A stretch of 11,023 nucleotides of DNA, from positions 1 to 11,023 of the forward strand of contig JAPJOH010000040.1 in assembly GCA_030826265.1 (NCBI GenBank), read 5' to 3'. Positions 1-6,865 of the stretch are shown piece after piece (position 1 is the first letter of the stretch; the number at the start of each line of letters is the position of its first letter). The notes under the pieces were generated by a model, which saw nothing but the letters and a program-made list of their open reading frames with translations, ran no database searches and was not told where the DNA came from. This DNA comes from Collinsella aerofaciens. Lineage in GTDB: Bacteria > Actinomycetota > Coriobacteriia > Coriobacteriales > Coriobacteriaceae. Made by a program: the position numbers and the translations under genes.

Positions 1-288
1 GGTGGCGGCCGTGTCAGTTGCGGTGGTGGTGCCGGCAGCGCGTTCCGTGTTGACTGCGCTGGTGCCGGTGGATGTTGCGGTGCTGTCCTCTACGGTATCT
101 GCTGCCGCATTTGTATTGGTGCCGTCTTCAGCCTTGCCTGCGACGCTGTTCGCGGCGTCGGCTTGTGCCTGCTGCTCGGCTGTTGCCCGAGGCTGGATGG
201 CTTCTGCGATGGCTGCCATGGGCATCGTCGCGCCGACCATGGACGAGCACGCGATCGCGCAGAGCAGGTAGTAAAGGGGTCGTTTCAT
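1..288 (-). CDS. Secreted Ala/Thr-rich surface protein, N-terminal part (runs off left edge)
   Basis: The reading frame starts at the ATG complementary to 286-288 and stays open to base 1, giving 96 residues with the C-terminus outside the window. It begins MKRPLYYLLCAIACSS, a basic N-terminus followed by a hydrophobic stretch and small residues, which is a signal peptide; cleavage is likely near the AIAEA segment around residue 28. The rest is low-complexity, rich in Ala, Thr, Asp and Gln (for example TATSTGTSA), typical of the spacer after the signal peptide in Gram-positive surface or cell-wall proteins. An AGAGG ribosome site lies about 8 bases upstream of the ATG. The GC-rich codon use contrasts with the defence genes to the right, so this is probably host backbone or an older gene at the island edge. 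The function of the missing part cannot be told. An opposite-strand frame over the same bases is a shadow. Confidence 0.72.
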   Translation of the reverse strand, partial: MKRPLYYLLCAIACSSMVGATMPMAAIAEAIQPRATAEQQAQADAANSVAGKAEDGTNTNAAADTVEDSTATSTGTSAVNTERAAGTTTATDTAAT

Positions 289-626
289 AGCGGAGCCTCT
301 CGGTGAGCAGCCAATAGGGTCCGAAGGCAGCTCCAGGCCAGCACTCCGCGCATATTTTGTTGCGGTTTATTTTACGGGAACATCAGTCAACATCAGCGAA
401 CTTTCTGGGTAATGTGGGGAGGGGGAGCGGGATGGTTGGTTGCTCGGTGACGTTGTGGATCGCGTTGGGTTGACTATGCAAATCTTGGCAGGGTTGATTC
501 ATGAGGGATATTCTGCTCTCATAATATTGAATTGACCCTTTGAGGACCAGGGGATACGGTGAACAGCGGTATTGACGTAGTCAACCTACGGGCCTACGAC
601 CTGCGGAGTGGCGGCTGTTCTTCTGA
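289..626. other. Intergenic region with a weak plus-strand promoter-like pair and a decayed gene start
   Basis: Besides the direct repeats described separately, this stretch holds TTGGCA (485-490) and TATTCT (509-514) spaced by 18 bases, a possible plus-strand promoter. GTG at 559 has AGGGGA (550-554 region) as a fair ribosome site and opens a frame that ends after 59 codons in TGA near 736. Inside that frame an L.AYD-like stretch near 586-600 resembles the segment just upstream of the HEPN motif in Abi_2 proteins. This suggests the surviving start of the same broken gene whose C-terminal remnant begins at 627. No intact gene is present. Confidence 0.35.
379..396. repeat. Tandem AACATCAG direct repeats upstream of the secreted-protein gene
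   Basis: AACATCAG occurs at 379-386 and again at 389-396, offset by exactly 10 bases, one helical turn. The pair lies about 90 bases upstream of the secreted-protein start. On the minus strand it overlaps TTGACT, which could be a -35 element, although no good -10 at normal spacing follows. It may be a regulator-binding site. There is no independent support. Confidence 0.3.
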
Positions 627-785
627 ATGGCCGTCTCTCTTCAATGCACCCATGATGAGAGACTATATTGTGCCAAGGTTGGCGGGCGCAAAAACGTCAA
701 CTTTATTCGAATGGTTTGGATGCTTGAGCGTTATTTGACTGAAAGTGAGTTTAAACGATTTATTAAGAATCTCACTTTTACTGGT
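627..785 (+). pseudogene. C-terminal remnant of a second Abi_2 (AbiD/AbiF-like HEPN) gene
   Basis: The frame at 627-785 encodes CTHDERLYCAKV followed by NVNF and LERYLTESEFKRFIKNL. This lines up with the intact Abi_2 gene in this window, which has CAHDERLFCARV, then DVNL and a LELVLTEGDYK segment at the equivalent spacing. It is therefore the C-terminal part of a second, diverged family member rather than a recent duplicate. An in-frame TGA lies directly before 627. The bases that should encode the Arg of the RX4H HEPN motif are missing: TTCAATGCACCC stands where FRNICAH would be coded. Similarity ends near 785 and the original C-terminus is lost. The gene is dead. Whether 559-626 belongs to the same gene is uncertain. 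Confidence 0.65.
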
Positions 786-798
786 CCCGGTCTCCATG

Positions 799-990
799 TC
801 AGTTGTCGCTTGTGTCGTCCATGGTTAGGTCCATCTGGCGCCATTTGCCGTCGATCTTTACGGCGTTCCAGGTATGGCTGTTGCTCTTGGGCATTTTGTC
901 TTTAAAACTCCGATTGTCGTTCTGGTGGCTTTTTTCGTCCCTGCAGTGGCGGACAATTTTCTTAGATGCTTTACGGCATGTGAGTGCTTC
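799..990 (-). pseudogene. Transglutaminase-like domain remnant
   Basis: The minus-strand frame ending in TGA at 799-801 reads SHTWNAVKIDGKWRQMDLT then MDD. This matches the catalytic His and Asp segments of bacterial transglutaminase-like (PF01841-type) domains, usually H-A-W-N-x-V-K-I-D-G-K-W followed by a D-x-T-x-D-D segment. The catalytic His (HTWN) and Asp (MDLT) can both be seen. The upstream Cys motif and the rest of the protein are not recognisable: the frame runs back only to a TGA at 991-993, and the segment upstream of about 895 is not clearly family-like. Only about 30 residues are convincing, so this is a broken piece. It lies back to back with the Abi_2 remnant. The hydrophobic plus-strand frame over the same bases is its shadow. 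Confidence 0.5.
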
Positions 991-1003
991 TCACGGTTTA
1001 TCC

Positions 1004-1022
1004 TCACATTAATTAATTGTGA
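1004..1022. promoter_or_regulatory. Inverted repeat TCACA-N9-TGTGA upstream of the HEPN gene
   Basis: TCACA at 1004-1008 and TGTGA at 1018-1022 form a 5-bp inverted repeat around an AT-only centre (TTAATTAAT). It ends 14 bases before the AAGAGG ribosome site of the next gene. The position and symmetry suit an operator over a promoter -10 region. No convincing -35 was found, so the assignment is tentative. Confidence 0.3.
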
Positions 1023-1047
1023 TGGCGCTAAGTGGTAAGAGGTGTAT

Positions 1048-2673
1048 ATGGACGAAGCGGTTTCAAGGGTTTTAGCCAATCTGGGGCTCGACGCTAAGCC
1101 GTTCAGGCAGGAGAAGGTAATTGAGCTGGTTAAGAACCCTCTTTCTGGAGCATGGACGACTGTCTATTCGCATCATACTGATGCTAATAGAAGGCCTTCG
1201 GTTTTCGCCTGTTTTGCCGACCTTACACGAAAGCAGGAGATCCTTGCAGGCGATGATTGGTTGAAGAACGCCTCCAGTTTCTCACCAGGTTTCTGTATAT
1301 ATGGAGATGACGTCACTTATCATAACGGTCGCGACGAAGGCTATGACTTTATTGTTGCCGAGCAGTATTTCTATCCGCTTGACCAAGCGCAAATTCTGGT
1401 CAACCAAGAATTTATCATGCTGTTCGAACTCTTCCGCGACGAAGACGGTTGCTATTACGGCATCGACAAGTGTGCCGAGAGAGAAAAAGTCGTCGACTTT
1501 ACTGGAGACGAGGTACGCGTCAGGACCAAGTATTTATTGCGCTTCATTGCGGCTAAGCAATGCCTTTTCGTCCACTTTGTGGACGCGCGACTGGCGTCTG
1601 CGCCCAGCTTTCCCCTGGGGAGCACTGAGTGCATTGCGGAACGTGATGAAGTCGGGGAGAACTACCATATCAGGCATTGGTACACGAGCGATACTGATGA
1701 AAACTATCTGCTGTCAATGATCTACGCTCGAAGTTTTATCGAACCCGGCCACGTCGAGACTTGCGGCGTATGGCCGTACGATGAGAATAAAGAACATTAC
1801 CCTGAGTTCATTATCGACGAACGGCCTGACGGCTCGTTCGTTCGATTCACATCCGATCCGGATAAGCTTGGCACCTACTTTGATAAGGAGCCTCGCGCTC
1901 CACATTATTTAACCCCCGTTTTCTTCAAGCCCGCCGTGCTTGATAAGTACAGGAGCGACCCTCGCTTCGATGTAAGCGAACGTCACATTTCTTGCGGGAG
2001 CCAATGGCGGTGCGAGATTGACAATGTCGACTCGGACAGAGTCATGGTGTATCTCGGCGATCTGGGGCGCGACCTACCCGAGAGCGAGCGCACCCATTTC
2101 CTCTCTTTTGAGATGTCACCCGTTGACCAGCATATTTCTGATGAGGTGTTCAAGACAGATTTGCTCAATATGTGGGTTAAGGATCCGTCGGGCCCTGTTT
2201 CCATGCTTATGCGGGCGCGCATGGAACTTGATAAGGCATGGAGGAAGCGGTTTGGCTTGGCGCTGTTCAGGCCTTTCCACCGTGCAGACGAAGGCGTTCT
2301 TGAACAAATCCACATTCCATCTGGTAATGGCGAGCCTGAATTTGAGGCCGTGATCATGGCCCTCACGAAAGCCTTTGTCGACTATATCGATGAGAGTTCT
2401 CTTAAGGGCATTGATGCGAAGGGAAGTATTAACAAGCTGGAGACCTTTCTCAGCGGGAATGGTATCGTGGCTGACATAAAGCCTCTCCGTGACCTTCAGA
2501 ACCTTCGATCTGCGGGAGCGGCGCACGGCAAGGGTTCAAAATACGATAAGCTTCACGGTGATGTGGTCACCGAAGACCATAGGGAAGACACGAAAAGGCT
2601 TACTGCTCGCCTTACAACTATGCTGAACGAGTTGGCTGAAACTTTAAAATCCGTCGACTGTCGCGACGAATAA
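1048..2673 (+). CDS. Large HEPN-motif protein, putative anti-phage RNase
   Basis: The product is 541 residues from the ATG at 1048, chosen because AAGAGG (1037-1042) sits 5 bases upstream; a GTG at 1042 in the same frame would overlap that site. I do not recognise a named family. Near the C-terminus, after a helical segment, it has LRDLQNLRSAGAAHGKG, an RX5H motif (R487, H493) of the kind that forms the active site of HEPN RNases. The middle carries a conserved-looking block (HYLTPVFFKPAVLDKY, then CGSQWRCEIDN and VYLGDLGRDLP) that I recall from widespread hypothetical proteins of similar length. There is no signal peptide or membrane segment, so it should be cytoplasmic. The DUF4062 gene follows after 157 bases on the same strand, so the two may be co-expressed. 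RNA cleavage is inferred from the motif only; the long N-terminal part could be a sensor. Confidence 0.8.
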   Translation: MDEAVSRVLANLGLDAKPFRQEKVIELVKNPLSGAWTTVYSHHTDANRRPSVFACFADLTRKQEILAGDDWLKNASSFSPGFCIYGDDVTYHNGRDEGYDFIVAEQYFYPLDQAQILVNQEFIMLFELFRDEDGCYYGIDKCAEREKVVDFTGDEVRVRTKYLLRFIAAKQCLFVHFVDARLASAPSFPLGSTECIAERDEVGENYHIRHWYTSDTDENYLLSMIYARSFIEPGHVETCGVWPYDENKEHYPEFIIDERPDGSFVRFTSDPDKLGTYFDKEPRAPHYLTPVFFKPAVLDKYRSDPRFDVSERHISCGSQWRCEIDNVDSDRVMVYLGDLGRDLPESERTHFLSFEMSPVDQHISDEVFKTDLLNMWVKDPSGPVSMLMRARMELDKAWRKRFGLALFRPFHRADEGVLEQIHIPSGNGEPEFEAVIMALTKAFVDYIDESSLKGIDAKGSINKLETFLSGNGIVADIKPLRDLQNLRSAGAAHGKGSKYDKLHGDVVTEDHREDTKRLTARLTTMLNELAETLKSVDCRDE

Positions 2674-2830
2674 TTTTTAGGGTGTTGGGCTGTCATACGA
2701 TGAGGAAATGCGGCTGTCGTTGTTGGCGGATCCAGGTGCTCACGCATCAAGACCTTTCGATTGTTTTGCTGCCAACGCTATAGGTCCGCGCCGCTTGATA
2801 TTCTATGGGTCTATTCGATTGGGAGGTTCT

Positions 2831-3661
2831 ATGGGTGCTAACAAGATGGACGTTGAGGTTATTGATCGTGACCGTATTGAGGTGTTTGTTAGCTCTTCGA
2901 TGCGCGATGAAGGCGATTTTAGCTGGCAGCAGCTGAGGGACGAGCTTAATTGCGCTTTGCTGAAATCGGATATCTTTAAGCCCTTTGCCATCGAGTTTCA
3001 TGCGAGCATTGAGCCATCATCCTCTTATTATCTTAATCGCTTGGCGCAAAGCGATATAGTAATTGGAATTATACGATCAGAGTTGAGGCCAGGGACTAGC
3101 AGAGAGCTTTATCATGCTATCAGGCTTAGAAAGCCACTCTTGCTTGTTAAGCTTGAGTCTGGGACGTCGCCGGAAATCGAGTCTCTGCTTCGTTATGCCA
3201 GAGAAATGGATGCGTGCACGTATGTAGGGCGGCCGAATGATTCAGGCCTTGTTCCTTATCTGATGGACCAACTTAACAACGTGATGGTCGATTTGTTTCA
3301 CAATCGACGATTTGAAATTGGAGATGGTGGATCGGCGGTTTTTACTGATATTGCTCCTGTCTCTATTCCCGAAGATGTTCTCGATGCTTTCGGTTCTTCG
3401 GTTGCCTTGATTTCAAAAAAATTTAACTACCATGCTGATTGGCTTGAGAGAAAGTCTGACAATCCTTATCTCTTCTTTCTTGGCGAGAAAGCGGTCAATT
3501 GGCTTCTTTATGGCACCCCTTTTTCGGTTGATGCATTCAAGGCTGTCATTCTGGAAACTATGAAGGACAGCGGTATTCCCAGAGACACCCTTTCACTAAG
3601 GCTTGACGCTCTTGACGCTTCTATTGAAGGCCGCTATTCCAGGTGCTATGAATTACTCTAA
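2831..3661 (+). CDS. DUF4062/TIR-like N-terminal part of an interrupted defence gene
   Basis: The product is 276 residues from the ATG at 2831, which has a strong GGGAGG site 4 bases upstream. An in-frame ATG at 2708 would add 41 residues of non-conserved character and has a poorly spaced site. Residues 15-27 (RIEVFVSSSMRDE) match the opening strand and loop of DUF4062, a TIR/STIR-like fold. FAIEFHAS (52-59), SDIVIGIIRSE (74-84) and the REL/AIRLRKPLLLV segments are the following elements. DUF4062 is common as the N-terminal domain of large defence proteins. After about residue 190 the chain is helical. The frame ends at TAA 3659-3661, but codons continue open in the same frame into the next entry, so this is probably the front of a single 887-residue protein. 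No Walker A motif is present in either part. Confidence 0.75.
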   Translation: MGANKMDVEVIDRDRIEVFVSSSMRDEGDFSWQQLRDELNCALLKSDIFKPFAIEFHASIEPSSSYYLNRLAQSDIVIGIIRSELRPGTSRELYHAIRLRKPLLLVKLESGTSPEIESLLRYAREMDACTYVGRPNDSGLVPYLMDQLNNVMVDLFHNRRFEIGDGGSAVFTDIAPVSIPEDVLDAFGSSVALISKKFNYHADWLERKSDNPYLFFLGEKAVNWLLYGTPFSVDAFKAVILETMKDSGIPRDTLSLRLDALDASIEGRYSRCYELL

Positions 3662-3739
3662 CTTGCTTGTGATTCAATAGAATCGAAAGATTGTTGGGCT
3701 TATGGTAATTGTTTAATTGACAAGCGGACTGTCGCTGGC

Positions 3740-5494
3740 ATGCTTTCCGAATATGGATTTGGCACCCAGTGGTCAATTCAGAAACAAATTGATGCGCTTT
3801 CCGCTCCATGCTACATTCCCCTTGCGCTTAAGTTTGAAGAGGAGGTTGGAACCGCTGTTCTAAACGCATCGAGAGAGGCGAGGTCTGTTAATCCTTACAC
3901 AACGATTCGACATGATGCCAGCCTTGCTTCCGTCCTGTCGAATATATCATGTTTGTTATTTAGTTCATTATTGTGCGGAAGCATATCGAGTGCCCTCTAT
4001 GCTCGCGGCCTGCTTGCCAATTCGCTTATCGACTACTCCTCTATCTACAATTGGCCAAAACTTGAGCTTGAGGGAATTAAGCTTCTTGTTCTTCAGGGGG
4101 ATGCTAAGGGCTTTGAGAAAAGGTTTGCTTACAAGAGCGATCGTTTAAGGTCCTACCTTCCGTCGTGTGCCGAGGAACTGTGGCGTCTGACTTCTTTGAC
4201 GGCACAGGTATATCGTCCGAGCACGAGAGCCGTCGTCATTAAGGAATGCGCGCCTTATTTTTCGGATGACACCATTTGCGTTGCTTGGAGCACGTTAAAC
4301 GCTGCAGATGATTATCGGCAGTCTGCATCAGAATGGATCAAAGCCATCGGCATGATCAAGATGCGGGTTGATGAGAAGTCACTTGTAAACCTACTTTGTC
4401 GGATTGTCGATCAACATTTATATACCGTCGCTTCTGATGTTTCGAACGTTATTGGCGGAATGGATTTAGACAAAATTGATAATGAACTCGTTAATCAATT
4501 GGGTCGTAGTCTTAAATCGAATTCTGATGAACTGCTCAAATATAATTTCTCCGCTGGCGTATTCGGAGGTGTTGAGAAGCGTTGCGGCTATTCTATTCTG
4601 AGTGAGGAGCAAGTAGAGCACCTTTCTGCTGTCGAGCAGGGTTGTTATTCTGACAACAAATCTCCTGCATGCAATACGGAGACGGCTTGTATCGATGAAT
4701 TGCGTACGCAATTCGATTCGAATAATCGTTCTGATTTTCGCTCTGGGTTTTCCGTTCGTCCTTCTTCTCTGCTATGTCGGTCCCTCGATGATGATTCCTC
4801 TGAGTCATTTAGCGCATCCTTGGCTCGCGTGCTGGAACATTGTCTTAAAGAGCTTCCGTCATATCAAGGATCCCCTTGCTCCGTAGGAGAGGCTATGGTC
4901 GTATTAAATAAGTTTGCATGTTGTTGTGTGCGCGATGGAAAAGCGCTGCCCGACGGTTGGACGGATTTGATTTCTGAGCTTCCGGATGAGTGGCCAGAAG
5001 ATCCAGTATTTAGAGATCCTGCTTCAATGGATTCATGTGCATGGTCTGTAAGGTGTTTGGCTTTGAAAGTGGTTGCTGGCCTTGCAAAGGACATAGAGTT
5101 CCTAACGCTTGGTATAAGATTTGAAACACTTACTGCTTCCGGCCAGCGTGCGTTTTTGGATGTGCTTGAGCAGCTGATTGTTTGTAATGCTATCTGCGAT
5201 CGGTACTGTGACGTCGTTTCTGCAATCTGTTCGAGCATTTTGCTTAGTGAGGACTCTGCTGTGCGTGCAATATTGCTTGCAAGCATTGCTGCAGGTTATC
5301 GTAGATGGGAAGCGAGCTCTTTTAGCGATTTAGCGTTTCAATCGTTGCACGATGTTTCCCCTAATGTTGCATTTAAGCTTGTGCGCTTATGCAAGGAGGG
5401 GAAATTTGATGATGCTTCTCTCGAGCAAAAGTTGCTTGGTGGGCTCTCGAGTGATTCCAACTGGTTTATTCGATGGCATGTTGCGAATGACTAG
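3740..5494 (+). CDS. Helical-repeat C-terminal part of the interrupted DUF4062 gene
   Basis: Taken from ATG 3740 this gives 584 residues, but that ATG has no well-placed ribosome site. The frame is identical to that of the DUF4062 gene upstream and is open from directly after its TAA, with 26 protein-like codons before 3740. The likelier history is one gene (2831-5494) with one nonsense codon. The sequence is almost entirely helical, with short amphipathic units and no recognised enzyme motif. The end (LASIAAGYRRWEASS, then DVSPNVAFKLVRLCKEG and NWFIRWHVAND) resembles HEAT-like or ARM-like repeats, which usually bind proteins or nucleic acid. It may act as the sensor for the DUF4062 effector. 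It is AT-rich compared with the flanks, consistent with transfer. If the stop is real and not suppressed, this half is probably not made. Confidence 0.6.
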   Translation: MLSEYGFGTQWSIQKQIDALSAPCYIPLALKFEEEVGTAVLNASREARSVNPYTTIRHDASLASVLSNISCLLFSSLLCGSISSALYARGLLANSLIDYSSIYNWPKLELEGIKLLVLQGDAKGFEKRFAYKSDRLRSYLPSCAEELWRLTSLTAQVYRPSTRAVVIKECAPYFSDDTICVAWSTLNAADDYRQSASEWIKAIGMIKMRVDEKSLVNLLCRIVDQHLYTVASDVSNVIGGMDLDKIDNELVNQLGRSLKSNSDELLKYNFSAGVFGGVEKRCGYSILSEEQVEHLSAVEQGCYSDNKSPACNTETACIDELRTQFDSNNRSDFRSGFSVRPSSLLCRSLDDDSSESFSASLARVLEHCLKELPSYQGSPCSVGEAMVVLNKFACCCVRDGKALPDGWTDLISELPDEWPEDPVFRDPASMDSCAWSVRCLALKVVAGLAKDIEFLTLGIRFETLTASGQRAFLDVLEQLIVCNAICDRYCDVVSAICSSILLSEDSAVRAILLASIAAGYRRWEASSFSDLAFQSLHDVSPNVAFKLVRLCKEGKFDDASLEQKLLGGLSSDSNWFIRWHVAND

Positions 5495-5622
5495 ACGGAG
5501 GCTGCTCGCCTGAGTAGCTGCTTGTTCGAGTATTGTTGAATATCGCGATACGGTACCGCCAATGACGCGTTTGAGCATCGGAGCCAACATGAGCTTCGGT
5601 GCTCTGTTGTTGCGGCTCCTGA

Positions 5623-5652
5623 TTGACCTGCACCGATCTCGGTGCCTATTTG
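5623..5652 (+). promoter_or_regulatory. Candidate promoter for the Abi_2 leader RNA with an inverted repeat in its spacer
   Basis: TTGACC (5623-5628) and TATTTG (5647-5652) are spaced by 18 bases, an acceptable sigma-A-type pair. The spacer holds GCACCGA-TC-TCGGTGC (5630-5645), a 7-bp inverted repeat centred between the two elements, as expected for a repressor operator. Transcription would start near 5659 and read through the structured leader. The same repeat could also fold as a 6-bp hairpin with an ATCT loop and serve as a weak terminator for the preceding gene. Confidence 0.4.
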
Positions 5653-5658
5653 TTGCTA

Positions 5659-5820
5659 TCGGCAGACCTCGCAGCGCTGACGTATGTCGGTATCGCCCAG
5701 ATTGGTGATATCGGATTGACGGACCCCGAGTTCTCCCTTAAAGTAAGCCTTGTGATGAGGCCTTGCGACGGTACGTCCGGCTTGGTCCGTGGGAACCGCC
5801 GAAAGGCGGTTTTCGCGTTT
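5659..5820 (+). ncRNA. Structured RNA upstream of the Abi_2 gene (abiF-type leader RNA candidate)
   Basis: Three foldable elements lie between the promoter candidate and the Abi_2 ribosome site. First, a 9-bp stem GGTATCGCC/GGTGATATC (5689-5697 with 5704-5712), extendable by two pairs, with a 6-base loop. Second, a long-range pairing ACGGA/TCCGT plus CCGAG/CTTGG (5719-5730 with 5781-5790). Third, a 13-bp terminal hairpin (5788-5800 with 5805-5817) capped by a GAAA tetraloop and followed by TTT. The last could also act as a terminator. Structured RNAs upstream of abiF genes are established (the abiF RNA motif), and RNA control of AbiF-type HEPN toxins has been reported. I could not compare this RNA with the published covariance model, so the family match is inferred from position and foldability. 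The 5' end is a guess. Confidence 0.5.
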
Positions 5821-5831
5821 AAGGGGCCCAT

Positions 5832-6764
5832 ATGGATAAGCCATTTAAATCTATTGCCGAGCAGATTGCTATTCTTGAAAGCCGTGGGCTCGAATGCGAT
5901 TACGATACTCGTTTAGTTCTGGAGCGCGAGGGATACTACCCGGTTGTTAACGGCTACAAGGATTTGTTTCTTGACCAACGGGATGGTTCTGGCCAAGAGG
6001 TTTTCGTAAAAGGGACCAAGTTTTCTGATATCTATCGTCTATTCGAATTCGATCGAACTTTGCGCCTGCTGATGTTTGAGTATTTTAACAAGGCGGAAGC
6101 AGTTCTTAAGACCGTCTGCTCTTATCGGTTTGCTATGGCTCATAAAGATAACCCAGAAGCATACCTTGATAGAGATTCCTATCGGGCTGAGGCCGGCTAT
6201 CGAAAAAAGATCGACACGCTTATCGGTAATTTCGTGAAGGTGCTATGTAGGTCTAAAAAATGGAACAGTGATTATAAAAGGGACTACATTCGTCATTATG
6301 AAAATAATCACGACAATACGCCGGTATGGATTCTTATGAATTACTTAATGCTTGGCCAGGCATTCAAGTTTTTCGAGTTTCAGCCAGAAAGCATGAGAAA
6401 TTCCATTGCCAAGTCGTTTTCTGACCTTTATTCCGAGACACATGAAGTCCATAAGCGTATCAGCCCACGAAGGCTAAGACTTGCGTACGATCATATTAAA
6501 GATTTCAGAAATATCTGCGCGCATGACGAGCGCCTGTTCTGCGCGAGGGTGTCTCCGTCTCGCGATGTCAATCTGGTAGGGGTTTTAAGCGATCTTGAGC
6601 TAGTGCTGACTGAGGGTGACTATAAGATGTTACGCCGAAATATACTGCTTGATGCACTTAAGTTGAGTGACGAGCTCAGCAACGATGCCAGCGCAAAGGT
6701 GCTTTTCGCTATGGGTGTTAACGATTTATCGAGTGTGTTTCCTAAGGAAATACTGGGGTCGTAA
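5832..6764 (+). CDS. Abi_2 family (AbiD/AbiF-like) HEPN abortive-infection protein
   Basis: The product is 310 residues, the usual length for the family. AAGGGG (5821-5826) lies 5 bases before the ATG. The N-terminus MDKPFKSIAEQIAILESRGL, then EGYYPVVNGYKDLF, is the classic Abi_2 (PF07751) opening. RLFEFDRTLRLLMFEYFNKAE around residues 70-90 is the conserved helix. FRNICAHDERLF contains the HEPN RNase motif RX4H (R226, H231), so the catalytic residues are present. Abi_2 proteins abort phage infection, and AbiF-type members are RNA-regulated HEPN toxins proposed to be related to Cas13. The gene has its own 337-base leader with promoter-like and folded-RNA elements; it does not overlap the gene upstream. 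The downstream neighbour converges on it. No partner protein is encoded nearby, which fits an RNA antitoxin rather than a protein one. Confidence 0.92.
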   Translation: MDKPFKSIAEQIAILESRGLECDYDTRLVLEREGYYPVVNGYKDLFLDQRDGSGQEVFVKGTKFSDIYRLFEFDRTLRLLMFEYFNKAEAVLKTVCSYRFAMAHKDNPEAYLDRDSYRAEAGYRKKIDTLIGNFVKVLCRSKKWNSDYKRDYIRHYENNHDNTPVWILMNYLMLGQAFKFFEFQPESMRNSIAKSFSDLYSETHEVHKRISPRRLRLAYDHIKDFRNICAHDERLFCARVSPSRDVNLVGVLSDLELVLTEGDYKMLRRNILLDALKLSDELSNDASAKVLFAMGVNDLSSVFPKEILGS

Positions 6765-6812
6765 TCGACGCGAGCGATGAATTTACTCTACAAGTTGGAC
6801 GTGGATGCGATC

Positions 6813-6857
6813 GCGCGGGGAGCGGGAGGATGGTCACTGGCGGCGTCCCGCCCGCGC
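6813..6857. terminator. GC-rich hairpin between convergent genes, possible bidirectional terminator
   Basis: GCGCGG and GCGGGA (6813-6818, 6822-6827) pair with TCCCGC and CCGCGC (6846-6857), giving a 12-bp stem with a 3-base bulge. It sits between the stop of the Abi_2 gene and the stop of the minus-strand gene. There is no U-tract on either strand, so intrinsic termination would be inefficient. Confidence 0.4.
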
Positions 6858-6865
6858 TTCGTTGG

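Noticed and set aside
803..1012. Hydrophobic plus-strand frame resembling a small membrane protein
   Set aside because: Its antisense strand carries the transglutaminase HTWN motif, and the plus frame has no ribosome site.
2708..2830. Longer N-terminus for the DUF4062 gene from ATG 2708
   Set aside because: The 41 extra residues are not protein-like, GAGGAA touches the ATG, and the GGGAGG-ATG at 2831 sits just before the conserved domain.
2831..5494. STAND/NACHT ATPase (Avs-type) identity
   Set aside because: No GxxxxGK[S/T] Walker A motif occurs in either part.
5495..5590. Minus-strand frame near 5387-5590 as a gene
   Set aside because: Most of it is antisense to the helical protein, and there is no ribosome site or family resemblance.
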